Source: Megaustenia siamemsis (lineage: Eukaryota; Mollusca; Gastropoda; Stylommatophora; Ariophantidae). From it: a DNA stretch of 64,000 nucleotides. How positions within the stretch are numbered: the first letter of the stretch is position 1; each line of letters starts with the position of its first letter. Positions 8,728 through 19,020 of this stretch are shown in pieces. A model generated the notes under the pieces. The model made no database searches and was not told the origin of the DNA. It saw only the letters and a list, made by a program, of their open reading frames with translations. The stretch is taken from the NCBI GenBank assembly GCA_032433765.1, contig JAVIAB010000073.1, positions 63,444,199-63,508,198 on the forward strand, given 5' to 3'. Both the position numbers and the translations under genes were made by a program.

Positions 8728-10115
8728 CTATATCTGCAATGTCGTTTCCTGGATAAATTTTACTGTCTTTTGTAATTCTTGCAGTGGCCCATATAGTTTT
8801 GTCTGTAGTGTTGTATCTATGGGCCAATGGATTTTCCTCAGTCTACTATATTCAGTGCAGTCTTGAAGTTCAGCAGTCTGGGGTGCCTGTCCACATGTAC
8901 AAGTAGTTGATGTGCCGATCTTGAATTTTGTATACATGTGACTATGGAGTCGATTGTGTCCTGTTCTTAGGCGTATAATGATAACTTGTTCATATCTATT
9001 CATATTATGAAAGGCATCCTGATTTGGGGCTTGTGGTCCTCTGATTGATTTGATTATCTGTTTCTTATGATGGTATGTAACTGGTGTATCTAGTTGTGTG
9101 CCTGTTGAACCTTCCTTTGCCAACTGATCTGCTTTCTCATTTCCTGGTATTCCACAGTGAGACGGGATCCACTGCAGGGCAACCCTGTGGTGCTTGCAGA
9201 GTTCAGTCAATAAGGTCTGCAGATGTGGTAATTTTCTGGATTGTAGTGCCCGGAGTACTGATCTTGCATCTGTCAAAAACACTACAGGCTGTGGGCTAAG
9301 ATTACTGTTCAGCAGTTTTTCTATTGCCAACTTTATTGCTTGTATTTCTGCATCATAATTGTGACAATATTTCCCTGTTGCTATTTTATTCATATCCCTA
9401 GTGTTATTTGGGTACTCTATATATGCACCTGCTCCCCCATTCTTTACTGCATTCTGTGCTGATCCATCTGTGTACACACGGATCCATAGGTCTTGTGGGT
9501 ATTCTTCATCCAGGAAACTGAGAGTTATTGTTTTTCGCTGTAGACTATTTTGTTCCTCTTTGTCAACTATTCCTTTCACTTCTGTCCGTATTTGAACTGA
9601 TAATCCTGATTCATCTGTCCAGGGAGTCTGTTCTGGTATGGGCAGAAGGGGTTTAACAACTCTTGGCATGTCTGGTGTTTGTCTACTAATACGCTTGGCT
9701 TGGTGGATAAAGCTGCTTTTCTTAAGTCGTCCCAATGCAAGATTTTGGAATCTGTCCTTCATTGGATGTCTCGGCATGCATACAAATTTTTCTGCCTGTA
9801 TCAGCACCTTTGTGTCTCTCCGTTCTCTCAGTGCTGGTATCCTCCACAATTTCTCCATCTCCAATATTGGTGTTGATTTCATTGCTCCTGTGATGACCCT
9901 AAGTGCCTGGTTTTGTACTTTATCCAGTTCTTGCAATGTGGTGTTTGATGCTGAGCACCATGCGGATGATCCATATTCTAAATGTGGGCGTATACTCTGT
10001 TGGTAAACTTTACTGAGTATTTTCCCACTCGCACCCCATGTGGTTCCACACAACTTTCTTAGAATAGCCAATTTCCTCCTTGCTTTTTGGGTTGCCTTAT
10101 TTATCTGCTGTTTCC
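8728..10115 (-). pseudogene. LINE-E: RT C-terminus and RNase H domain
   Basis: The frame starts in phase just after the inserted unit A copy. It carries the post-RT region (YQQSIRPHLEYGSSAW, LDKVQNQALRVITGAMKSTP). An RNase H domain follows with VYTDGSAQNA, the Glu in NYDAEIQAI, the Asp in VFLTDARSVL, and the C-terminal IPSHCGIPGNEKADQLAKEG. All four catalytic positions are present. A Cys/His cluster (CTCGQAPQTAELQDC) closes it. The part encoded upstream of 10115 in the longer open frame (to 10149) belongs to the insert, not to the LINE. Confidence 0.88.
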
Positions 10116-10762
10116 CCCCCCCCCCCCTCTCTCTGCGTTCAGGACTCAATCAGAGTAAGGATTCCAGACTCTCATGTGAAGTCAGCTGTCAGGCTAAGTG
10201 TGTTGATCGCCCCCACAGACAGAACATCACAATTAGAGTCTGTCAGATCCACTCTGACTGAACACCCGTTAATACGTTGCACTGTGTTCTGCGCCAGTGG
10301 CCCAGTGCATCCGATTTCAGCCAGCATTTTATTCGGGTTTGCTTTCCCTAGCCTTTGATTGTCCCCAATCTTCCTGCAAGGCAGCAGATGATCTTTTCTG
10401 TAGGGGATTCTGCCCTTAGATGGTAGGCCCTCCAGGTTTACGAGCACCATCTGCCCGAGTCACTAGAGGTGACTAATACAGACACGGACACACAAAGATG
10501 TGAGATGTGACTAACACAGACATACACACACAAAGATGTGAGATGTGACTAACACAGACACGCACACACAAAGATATGAGGTGTGACTAATGCAGACATG
10601 CACACAGCGATACGAGGCATGACTAACACTGACACACATCAGATATATGACACATGACTAACATAAACATGCACATAAAGATATGAGATATAACTGGCAT
10701 TGACATGCACACACAAAGATATGACACATGCCTAACATAGACATGCACACAAAGATAAGATA
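10116..10762 (-). mobile_element. Unit A short copy nested in LINE-E
   Basis: A 647-bp minus-strand copy with only part of the minisatellite (about 10460-10762), the core (10142-10455) and a GA/G-rich tail (10116-10141). The EGF gene is absent, as expected from 5' truncation. GTTTCC is repeated at 10110-10115 and 10763-10768. The LINE reading phase is consistent across the site, so this is an insertion into a coding LINE. Part of the right-hand repeat overlaps the poly(C) run, so its true length could be 4-6 bp. Confidence 0.75.
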
Positions 10763-10768
10763 GTTTCC

Positions 10769-12782
10769 AAGATAGTTTGTTATCAAATGTAACTCCGAGA
10801 TATGTAGCTTGTATGTCTTCTTTCACAGGCTCATTGTTTATGTAGATGGCTCCTGCTTTTTGTTTTGGGGAGAGTGTGAAAAGTGTAGTACTGCATTTGT
10901 CTGTATTGATGCTGATACACCATCTATTTGTCCATGAATTCAGTGCATTCATAGCTCTTTGTAGCAATTTGGAGGCCACTGTTGCATACTCCTCTGTGCA
11001 CCACATTACCAAGTCATCTGCATACATTGCCACTTTGATGCCATGTGGTAGTTCAGTAACTAGGTCATTGATGTAGATCAGAAAAAGTGTTGGAGATAGT
11101 ACACCTCCTTGTGGAACGCCCTGGCGCAATAAGACCTTCTTACTCTTAAGACCATCCAGTTGCACTCTGGCTCTCCTGTTATGCAGGTATGCTTTGACCC
11201 ATTTGTACATCCTGCCATTTACTCCATAATTTCTCAGTTTCTTCAAAAGCCCTTCCTTCCATACCTTATCAAATGCTTTCTTTAGGTCTATCCATGCTGC
11301 TAGTACCAGTTTCTTTTCTTGAAACGCATCTTCAATTTCCTGGGAAAGATAGGTTGCTTGATCTTCGGTAGAGTAACACTGTCTAAAGCCTGCTTGTTGT
11401 GTGACAAGGAGATTTTCACTTTCCAGGTACCACTGCAGTCTGAGATTGATTATACGTTCCATTGTTTTACACAAACAGCTTGTAAGGCTGATTGGTCTAT
11501 AGCTGGATGTCATTGAACCATCTTTTCCTGGATTTAGTAATGGTATCATAATTGCTTCTCTCCATGCCTGTGGCACTCTACCTGTGATCCAGCAAATGTT
11601 GTAGATCTGCAGTAGTTTTGCTTTAGCTGCAGTTCCCAAGTTCTTAATCATTTCAATCATTTCATTGGACACTCCATCATTGCCTGGTGACTTTTTCATT
11701 TTTAATTTGGATATTGCCAGCTCTAGCTCTCTTTGTGTAATGGGTGTTTCCATTACTTCATGTGTGGTCTCTTCTTGTCTTGCATTTTGTTGTTTTAAAC
11801 GGGTCTCTTGTCGTTTTTCTGGGCTAATTTCAATATTATTGTCATTTGCAAAGGAGTCTGCAAAGTAATTTGCTGCATGTTTACCTGTTAGAATGTTTCC
11901 ATCCTTCTTCAGTGTAATTTTGGTGTTCCTTTCTGTACCCTCATCATTCAGCTGTTTTACAAGCTTCCACACTTTTCTTGTGTCTCGTTCAAGATTCAAG
12001 GACTCTGTTTTCTCTTTCCAGCTTCTCCGTCTGGCTTGTAGTTTAGCCCGTTGAAATTTGGCTTTAGCATGCTGGTAGTTGTTGTGGTGTTCTTGGCAAG
12101 GGTTATTTTCTGCTTGCTTTCGAGATGTTTCCATGTCATTGTGCAGTTGCTCTAGCTCACTACTCCAGTATGGTTTGTAGTGTTTCCGTGCCCCTCTAGG
12201 TATTGTTTCACTGGCAGCTTGTATTATTAGTCTACTGAATTCATCAACTATTTTGTTGATGTCTCTATCTGTATTTATATCTTTAGTCAGTACACTGGTG
12301 TAGTGTTGATACATTTTCCAGTCTGCCTTTTTGTAATTCCATCTGGAGAGAGTGCTGCTCTCCCTGATGGCCTTATTTTGTACCACTAAAAAGACTGGTC
12401 GGTGGTCGCTGCCTCCAAGTTGTTTCCCAACAATTCGTGTGATATTCCAATCCAGGTCTGGTGAATGGAAAGCAAGGTCTGGTGTAGATGCGGTATGCCA
12501 TGATCTGGAGTAGAATGTTGGTGGATCTGTTGCCTGGTTTAATAGTATAAGCCCATTGTCATCCTGCCAATTTTCAAACTTTTCACCTCTCTTGTCCATA
12601 TGTTCATAGCCCCAGCTCTGTGAGTGGCTGTTAAAGTCTCCACATACAATTATTCTTTCTTTTAATGTAATTGTGTCTAGTGCTAGTGGGCGGTCACTCG
12701 GACAGTAGTAGTTAAGTAGATGGAAGTCTGTATTTCCTGTCCTGTGGTGCAGTATTTGATATTCCGCCCCATCCATATACAC
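10769..12782 (-). pseudogene. LINE-E: endonuclease end and reverse transcriptase
   Basis: Minus-strand open frame with the end of an AP-like endonuclease (ERIIVCGDFNSHSQSWG; GGSDHRPVF). The reverse transcriptase follows: SPGNDGVSNEMI, SYRPISLTSCLCKTMERII, AWIDLKKAFDKVW, LRQGVPQGGVLSPTLF, MYADDLVMW and YLGVTFDNKLSW. All canonical RT blocks, including the YADD catalytic pair, are intact. The endonuclease N-terminus is missing through 5' truncation. The frame reads into inserted minisatellite below 10763. Only truncation and the nested insert disable it. Confidence 0.92.
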
Positions 12783-12807
12783 TTCAATCTGACATGCATT
12801 AATGTTG

Positions 12808-13292
12808 TTCTGAACATGTTAGGGTAGACTATTTATATAGGGCCAAATGTTAGGGGTCCTAATGCTGCACATTACTCATGAGGATTCCGAAAAAGGGCCT
12901 GTTGTGTAATACTCTCAGTTGGCTTCCGCAGTGTGTGTCCTATCCAACGCCATCGTCTTCGCTGTATCTCTTTATCCACTGTTACAATTCCATACTTTTA
13001 TTTGAGTGATTTTGTCCTGCCATTTCCATCCTTTTATTCTGCGTAAGCATCCATTAATGAAAGTTTGTATCTTCATGATTGTCAATTTTTTTGTTCTCCA
13101 TGTTTCACAGCCATATAATAGGACCGACTTAACATTTGAGTTTTGAAAAAAAAATATTTTTATTTAGCCTAATTTCTTTGGATTTCCATATGTTTCTCAG
13201 TGCAGCGAAAGCTCCTCTTGCTTTTGATATCCTTAGTTTTTTTTATCATTTTCTGTTCCTCCCTCTTTATCTATTACTGCCCAGATATATGT
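12808..13292. repeat. Right copy of the ~485-bp direct repeat flanking LINE-E
   Basis: Matches 8209-8692 almost base for base. Its right boundary passes without a break into the continuing minus-strand LINE fragment at 13300-13620, which marks it as the original target rather than part of LINE-E. Confidence 0.85.
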
Positions 13293-13624
13293 AAAATTGT
13301 ACGTCTAGTCGAGGTATTATTTATTTTATTTGGTTATTGCCAACTGCATTAATTCTCATAATGTTGGTCTTAATCTTCAGTCCTAGTTGTTGTGATCTCT
13401 CATCAAGTATGCTATTTTATCCTGCATCGGTTGATTGGAGAGCTATGTTATCATCAAGTTGCTTGGTCAGTAACCTCTGGATTCCATTTCTGTTGCAGCC
13501 AATAGAAAGAGAAATGAAGACAGAAGGCAGGATCCTTACGCCTGTTCTTATTTCAAATACTTCTGCAAGCTGTCCTTCATGCACTACACTACATTTCATT
13601 CCTTCATACATTGTTTTTATTAGA
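13293..13624 (-). pseudogene. RTE/CR1-like LINE reverse transcriptase fragment
   Basis: The minus strand encodes MYEGMKCSVVHEGQLAEVFE followed by RTGVR, close to the RT fragment at 53.8 kb, where the sequence continues QGCLLSPFLF. A frameshift follows the RTGVR. It is the upstream part of the LINE whose C-terminus forms the 485-bp duplicated target. It is cut at about 13624 by a unit B copy. Confidence 0.65.
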
Positions 13625-14583
13625 CTTCCATTTCAACATGGTGGAACGTTTCACGATCGAGAGATCGCTGCAGAAAACGCATCTGGAGTCTGATTAATGT
13701 TGGATCTCAGATACAATTTTCTGTGTTGAAATCAAAATGATGTTCTACTTTGCAAATCTGCGCCGGCGAAGCAGACAAATCTGCGCCGCTGAGTACACAC
13801 AGCAATGTTTCTTTTTGAAAAGTTAAGTATTGTGAAAGCGACCTTCACCGTCTACTGTTGAGATGCGGTTACGTCACGTTGAGTGCTGTTCAATGGCCGA
13901 CGTTGGAATTGTTTGACGCAAGTTTACATGTTGAAACGCATTAATGTGGACCGAAGTCCAGTCGACCGAAGATTTTCCTCTTTGGGAAATTTGCACCGTG
14001 TTTGGTTCGTTGTACACTAACCGTACGGTCTGTTGTTTGATGTGCGACGGGGATAATCCGAAGACTAACTGTGCGTTTATATGTTCGGTTGGAGTCAAAA
14101 ACGATGTCATAACATCATCAAGCGCTATACATTTTACAAATATGACGATCATCATTTTCGGGAGGACGTGAACTTCCGGTATATGGTGGATAGGCGGCAG
14201 GAACCTTTGAAGGCTATGTCTGAAGGCTGTTGCGGTTTTCTATATTCTAAGTCCGGCTTGTTACAGGAGTTACTGAGTTAAGTGCTCTGTGCACACCGTG
14301 AGCTGTGCGCTTCATCCGTTTTGATCATGTTTTGATATTCCAATTACTTACGATGAATGATGATATCGTGTGACAAGGAACAGTTGGCTGTGTTCACTTT
14401 CTGCGCTGTTTCGCCTTATGTCTTTTGGCGTGTGCTGAGACTGCTATGATGGGGACTACAGTTACCTTTCTTTGTTTGGGAGATGAGATTCGGATGATTA
14501 CGCTGGCACGGGCGGTTGAGCAATTATGGATTTTAATTCGTTTGCAGGGATACCGCGGCCTTCCATAACCAAATAACCAAGCT
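13625..14583 (+). mobile_element. Unit B copy 1 (alternative 5' region)
   Basis: The conserved unit B tail of about 430 bp (from GGAGGACGTGAACTTCCGG to CCTTCCATAACCAA) is preceded by a leader homologous to 51.07-51.69 kb. The leader contains TCGCTGCAGAAA and the CGACGGGGATAATC segment. A short frame at 13944-14171 ends in CDGDNPKTNCAFIC, which aligns with the end of the Cys-rich protein at 17.3 kb. No convincing target duplication was found at the left edge. Confidence 0.65.
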
Positions 14584-14988
14584 ATTAAATCCAAAATTAT
14601 AAATCGTATTGACTGTTTCATTGGAAGCCTTGTCTAATACTTTCTTCAATTATGTTCCCTAAACAGATCACGTAATATATTTCTATTTGATAGAAAAATC
14701 CATATCTAATTACGAATTCTCTTAAGCGGTTTTTCATGTCAATTACGGACTGCACTCTACGAGTCGACTCCGATATTTTTTCACTTCGATTGCTTCTTCT
14801 GATTACTCAGTCGGTATTTCACACTCCATATTTAGCTACAGACCCATTTAGACATTTGTATTCTGCTTCTTCACTCTTACTGTTATACATGACTAACCCA
14901 AAATTCAACCAAAGGTTCTTCAACTAAGACAAAAATAGCCAAAACAGTTTATAAGATTTTTCTCATAGAAATAGTGAATTTGAGTGAA
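14584..14988. other. No gene seen
   Basis: AT-rich sequence. The short frame at 14736-14927 has no recognised motif. Confidence 0.4.
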
Positions 14989-15410
14989 TCAATGTGTATT
15001 GAAAATGTTCTGCTTCTTGCATGATTGCATTTGACAATACTCACAAGGACGGTAGATTTCTTTAAGAATAGTTATAAGGACTCTGCCTATCTTAACTCCC
15101 ATCCATTTCATTCGAAGAAGTGACGTGGACTCATGGTTGTCGAAGTCCTGTGTTCCGATGTCCTGGGACGCAGACAATGGTGACCTTACTTATTTTTTAC
15201 TTCTGCAATGAATTTTGACTTCTGCCATTGCATGTGTACAGATCCTGCCTCCACTTTTTTTTATCATTCATCGAATCACTCAGTGGTCGTGGTGGCAGTC
15301 GTGAGTAAAGCCTCGTGGCTATCAGTTCTCTATGCCCTGGTCACTGCCATCATCGTCATATTGGACGCACCACTGTCTTCCTTGCCTGCCGAGCGTGATG
15401 TAAATTATTC
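14989..15410 (-). pseudogene. LINE-B fragment
   Basis: The minus strand encodes QDFDNHESTSLLRMKWMGVK, matching the tail segment at 3.8-4.1 kb. Pieces of the RNase H region follow at 15270-15400 (the sequence around CACCACTGTCTTCCTTGCCT is shared with 4.36 kb). Internal deletions join these parts. Confidence 0.6.
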
Positions 15411-15840
15411 TGTCTGGGAGAGGGAGAATAAAAAAAATAGAAAAAAATTGTATGGTAAAATACGACACAAATTTGAACGACATTTCGGCTCTATATCCTT
15501 CAGTGGTAAACAAAACACAAACAGATATGTAAAGTAAATAAAACTAATCCTACATAACTAACTTGTAATGTTTGGATGTTTATCCAAAACAAAATAATCG
15601 AAACTGGTTTAAGAAAAGAAAAATTTCTTCCATTTGTCGTGGACCGTGGCCGGAATGAGATTTTCGCTGATGTGCGCTGTAAATACCCTGCTGGTTGGAG
15701 GGTCAAAATCGTGTAAAGAGTACTAAAAATATGTGAACACTGTCTAGGTTACCTCGACTACAAAGACACTGACAATGTCTATAAGTAAGTGTCACAAAGA
15801 CATGTATACATACACAAATGCGTTAAATTAAAGCGGTGCA
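15411..15840. repeat. Interspersed repeat shared with 30.78-31.21 kb
   Basis: The two copies share TTTGAACGACGTTTC-type sequence, AATAAAACTAATCCTACATA, CCAAAACAAAATAATCGAAA and TCGTGGACCGTGG, and both end in a run describing GACAATGTCT. Its position beside Penelope RT sequence suggests a Penelope terminal region, but this is inference. Confidence 0.6.
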
Positions 15841-16029
15841 GTTTTCTAGGGCCAATCTACGTGTCCAATCTACCATCAAGAAACTGATCCAAGACAACCT
15901 CCTTCAGTGCGTCCGCCTTCAATAGTGTAGTCTTGTGGCTCTAACCAGTTCTCTATGCCCTGGTCACTGCCATCATCGTCATGCACGCACAACTGTCTTC
16001 CATCATTCTACTTACTCCCTAAAATTTAC

Positions 16030-16323
16030 AAAATCGACAATCCAGGACGTCCCATCGTACTAGCGTGTGCGTATATGCCCGACTGAACATATCTGATAGT
16101 GTCTTCCAGCCCATGGCAGTTAGCCTCATATGTCAAAGACACAAACCATTTCTTTGAGAATCTTCTCTTCCATCTCTCTCTCCCGTCGTCGCTCATACCG
16201 ACTTTTCGTCCTTGATGTTTGTTCTCTCTACACCTCTGACGGCCTCCTGGTTCTACGGTTCTTTCTTGACCAGAGGCAACCAATCTTCTCCGCCTTACTT
16301 GTACTTGTACTCAACACCTTTTA
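16030..16323 (+). pseudogene. Penelope-like RT, N-terminal part (left of unit B insert)
   Basis: Frames on the plus strand show GRPIVLAC (from about 16050), YVKDTNHFF at about 16128-16155 and DVCSLYTSDGLLVLRFFLDQ at 16220-16280. Then comes SALLVLVLNT, cut at the unit B insertion. These are the RT finger/palm blocks of Penelope-like elements. The reading resumes at 17865. Frameshifts are present. Confidence 0.65.
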
Positions 16324-17864
16324 TATTCGATTTATATTCGAGCTATGGACTAAGCAATGTTTACATTGAACAACACGATATATATTATTGCAGCGAGTTA
16401 GCAGATTTTTGAAAATGTTTTCAAGGGTTTGAACATAAATGTTTGTTCACAGTTCGTTAACCTTCGCTGTAGATAAAGTCGTTAATTCGATGGCTTCGTT
16501 TCAGACGTTTGGGACGTTGGTAGCTAAGGACCTAACTTGTTCAAACGGATGACATTGGCAAGGATCATTTTGAATCTATGAAGTGGGCTCATTGTGTGAT
16601 TAACTCAAAAGCATATGTGCTTTTTAACCAAAGACCTTTTTACCGATGGAAGAATAAACTGTACTATTAGTCCCATAAATGATTCGCTTCCAGAGGTTTA
16701 TGATGTAAACAAAGCAGTTTTGTCATTGCAAGTGAATAATGTCCACACCTATAATTGGTCAGGATTGTGTAGCAGCAGCAGCTTTATAGCGAACAAAGAA
16801 AACATTATAGGATTGTTCTGTTCTGAAACAGCTATGCCATGCTACCCTAGAATTGCCTTTAATGGGATTACTGTGACCACAAACCACTCTCCATGTGTGT
16901 GCCACATATTTACACCCCAGAAAGAAATACTGAATATAACAACATCATGTGCCGTCTGTGATATTAATGACCACAGACCAGGAGCCTCCAGTATGATTGA
17001 TACAACTGTTGCACCAAGCATTTCATCAGCAGAGCCATATCTATGAAATGTTAATCTGACATTGTTCTTGAATGATATCCAGGTTAATGAGACATCAGAA
17101 TCGTGTGGCGGCAGCTACAAGAAGGGAGCGGAGAACATCAAGTTCTGCTGCTATAAAGGAGACTTGCCTTGCTATCCCAGAATTGCCTTAAATGGGATCA
17201 CTGTAGTTGAAAACTTCTCATCTTGTGTAAACTACACATTCACATCTAAGAGTGAATCAGTGAAGGTCACAAAATCATATTCTCTCTGTGGTTTTACTAA
17301 CTACAGGTCATGTGGCTTCTGTTGGATTGGAAATGATAACTTACCACCACTGTGTGTCTATATGTTTGGAATTGGAGTCATCAATGACGGCCTAACATCA
17401 TCAAGTGCTATGACGATCATCATTTTCGGGAGGACGTGAACTCCCATGGTATATGGTGGATAGGCGGCAGGAACCATTGAAGGCTATGTCTGAAAAGTGT
17501 TCCTTCTTGCAGTTTCCTCATATTCCAAGTCCGGCTTGTTGCAGGAGCTACTGAGTTAGGTGCTCTGTGCACACCGTGAGCTGTGTGTCTCATCCGTTTT
17601 GATCCTGCTTCGATATCCTGCTTGTTTACGATGAATGAAGATATCGTATGACGGGGAACAGTTGGCTGTGTTCACTTTCTGCGCGGTTTCGCCTTATGTC
17701 TTTTGGCGTGTGCTGAGACTGCTACGATGGGGACTACGGTTACCTTTCTTTGTTTGGGAGATGAATTAGTAATTCGGATGATTCCACTGGCACGGGCGGT
17801 TGAGCAATTATGGATTTTAATTCGTTTGCTGTGAAACCGAGGCTTTCCATAACCAATAATAATA
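16324..17864 (+). mobile_element. Unit B copy 2: signal segment + Cys-rich frame + tail, inside Penelope RT
   Basis: A 1541-bp unit begins near ATATTCGATTTATATTCGAG. It holds the same leader/signal-peptide segment as unit A (16370-16555), then the Cys-rich protein frame, then the unit B tail (17420-17864). ACCTTT is repeated at 16318-16323 and 17865-17870. The Penelope RT reading resumes after the repeat, which supports insertion as one piece. The short duplication alone would be weak; the interrupted frame is the stronger evidence. Confidence 0.65.
16615..17439 (+). pseudogene. Cysteine-rich two-repeat secreted protein, unit B copy 2
   Basis: Two open frames (16615-17046 and 17062-17439) encode two related repeats of about 70 residues. 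Repeat 1 contains GLFCSETAMPCYPRIAFNGI, CVCHIFTPQKE and CAVCDI. Repeat 2 contains FCCYKGDLPCYPRIALNGI, CVNYTFTSKSE and SLCGF. A spacing of about six conserved cysteines and many N-x-S/T sites indicate an extracellular protein. A TGA at 17044-17046 separates the halves. I do not recognise the family; an Ig-like or other disulfide-bonded module is possible. The end, CVYMFGIGVINDGLTSSS, runs into the unit B tail. Confidence 0.6.
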
Positions 17865-18360
17865 ACCTTTGAGTTCAATGGTGACTTCTATGACCAAGTT
17901 AGTGGAGTAGCCATGGACACCAAGATGGGTCCCAGCTATGCTTGCCTATTTATAGGTTACTGTGAATACCAATTTCTTAATTTGTAGTAAGGTCCCCTTC
18001 CCATCATTTACCTCCGGTACATTGATGATTGCTTCGGACTTACCTATCTTACCTGGGGATGACGTCTCCAAGTTTATCGACTACATCGGCAGCTATCACA
18101 AAGCTATCAAGATCACATCTCACATATCAAACTTTCTGTTACCCTCCTAGGTCCTTGGGTACTTATTGCTTTCACACCTGGGTTTTCTATAAACCAACAG
18201 ACGCCCATTTTATCTTCTCTATACTTCATCACATTCACCTTGTTATGATTCGATACCGTTCTCATAGTTATTGCGTCTTCGTCGCATTTGCTAAGGATGA
18301 CCAATATTTCCGCCAACAGGCTCACCTTATGTTATGTTTCTTTAGCCGCCGGCAACAACT
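17865..18360 (+). pseudogene. Penelope-like RT, C-terminal part (right of unit B insert)
   Basis: The frames read TFEFNGDFYDQVSGVAMD, then SYACLFIGYCEY and the catalytic block YLRYIDDCFG near 18015-18045. Near 18330 comes LMLCFFSRR, matching the LGFFSRRLYP segment of the arm at 33.8 kb. FNG-x-x-Y-x-Q and RYIDD are hallmarks of Penelope-like reverse transcriptases. The region carries stops and frameshifts and then runs into an unrelated LINE tail. Confidence 0.75.
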
Positions 18361-18530
18361 GGGAAAAATGAGGGACGAAGAGATAGCGGGAAGCAAAGAA
18401 ATAAGATCCAGACATCTTAAGAGAATGGCTACAACAGAAATGATAAATAACTGTCGTGATCGAAAGTTGTGGGGAGACATGATCACCTACGCCAACAGGC
18501 CCGGTACTTGATAACGATGGTGATGTATCA
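18361..18530 (+). pseudogene. LINE C-terminal tail fragment (YANRPGT type)
   Basis: The frame ends RKLWGDMITYANRPGT, equivalent to fragments at 30.65 kb and, on the minus strand, 52.27 kb (LWRDMITYANRYGT). This is a short 5'-truncated LINE 3' end. Confidence 0.6.
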
Positions 18531-18949
18531 CATCAGGCCGCCAGACTTTTCCAGAAAAATCCCTGGTACCCATTTTAAGAGAATTAATTAATCTTGTAGG
18601 CATGGAAAAAAAAATCCCGCACTTCTTGGAATCCAAACCCTTCTTAGGAAGCGAGCACACTAAGGCTCCAATGTTGGAATAGAGTAATTGTTAATCTGCT
18701 TTAAACCTTTAAACACATTACCTTTGCAAACACCGATTATATAAATAGTATACCGTATTTTAATATATTATATAGCAAATATATGTATTTATATATATAT
18801 ATATATATATATATGGATTTTTTTCTGGGAAAGTAAAGCGACACGGGCGTAATACAAACATTACCTCAAAAATCATGTACCGAAGGTCTGTAAAATTTAT
18901 GATCACTAACACCATACTCCCTATACGCCACTTGGCGTGACAGTGCTCT

Positions 18950-19016
<67 letters not shown>
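18531..19016. repeat. Non-coding stretch with (TA)n tracts
   Basis: Two TA tracts, 18787-18814 and 18951-19016, sit in AT-rich sequence with no gene signal. Apparent Tyr-Ile frames are the microsatellite translated. Confidence 0.8.

Positions 19017-19020
<4 letters not shown>

Larger units (their letters stand above)
8693..12807 (-). mobile_element. LINE-E: 5'-truncated RNase H-bearing LINE
   Basis: Minus-strand element with a (GATA)n-type 3' tail at 8693-8706. The 5' end is truncated inside the endonuclease domain at 12807. It is flanked by the long direct repeats (8209-8692 and 12808-13292) and split by a short unit A copy (10116-10762). Domain order is partial AP-type endonuclease, reverse transcriptase, RNase H and C-terminal Cys/His region, as in I/Nimb/LOA-type elements of the Jockey group. 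The two coding blocks have almost no lesions, so the insertion is young. Confidence 0.85.

Noticed and set aside
10116..10358. Conserved short plus-strand frame through the unit A core (also at 42.6 and 61.3 kb)
   Set aside because: The frame and ends differ between copies and the motif content is not protein-like; similarity is at DNA level from repeat copies.
16026..16283. Minus-strand frame with Arg-rich composition
   Set aside because: The plus strand of the same region encodes Penelope RT motifs.
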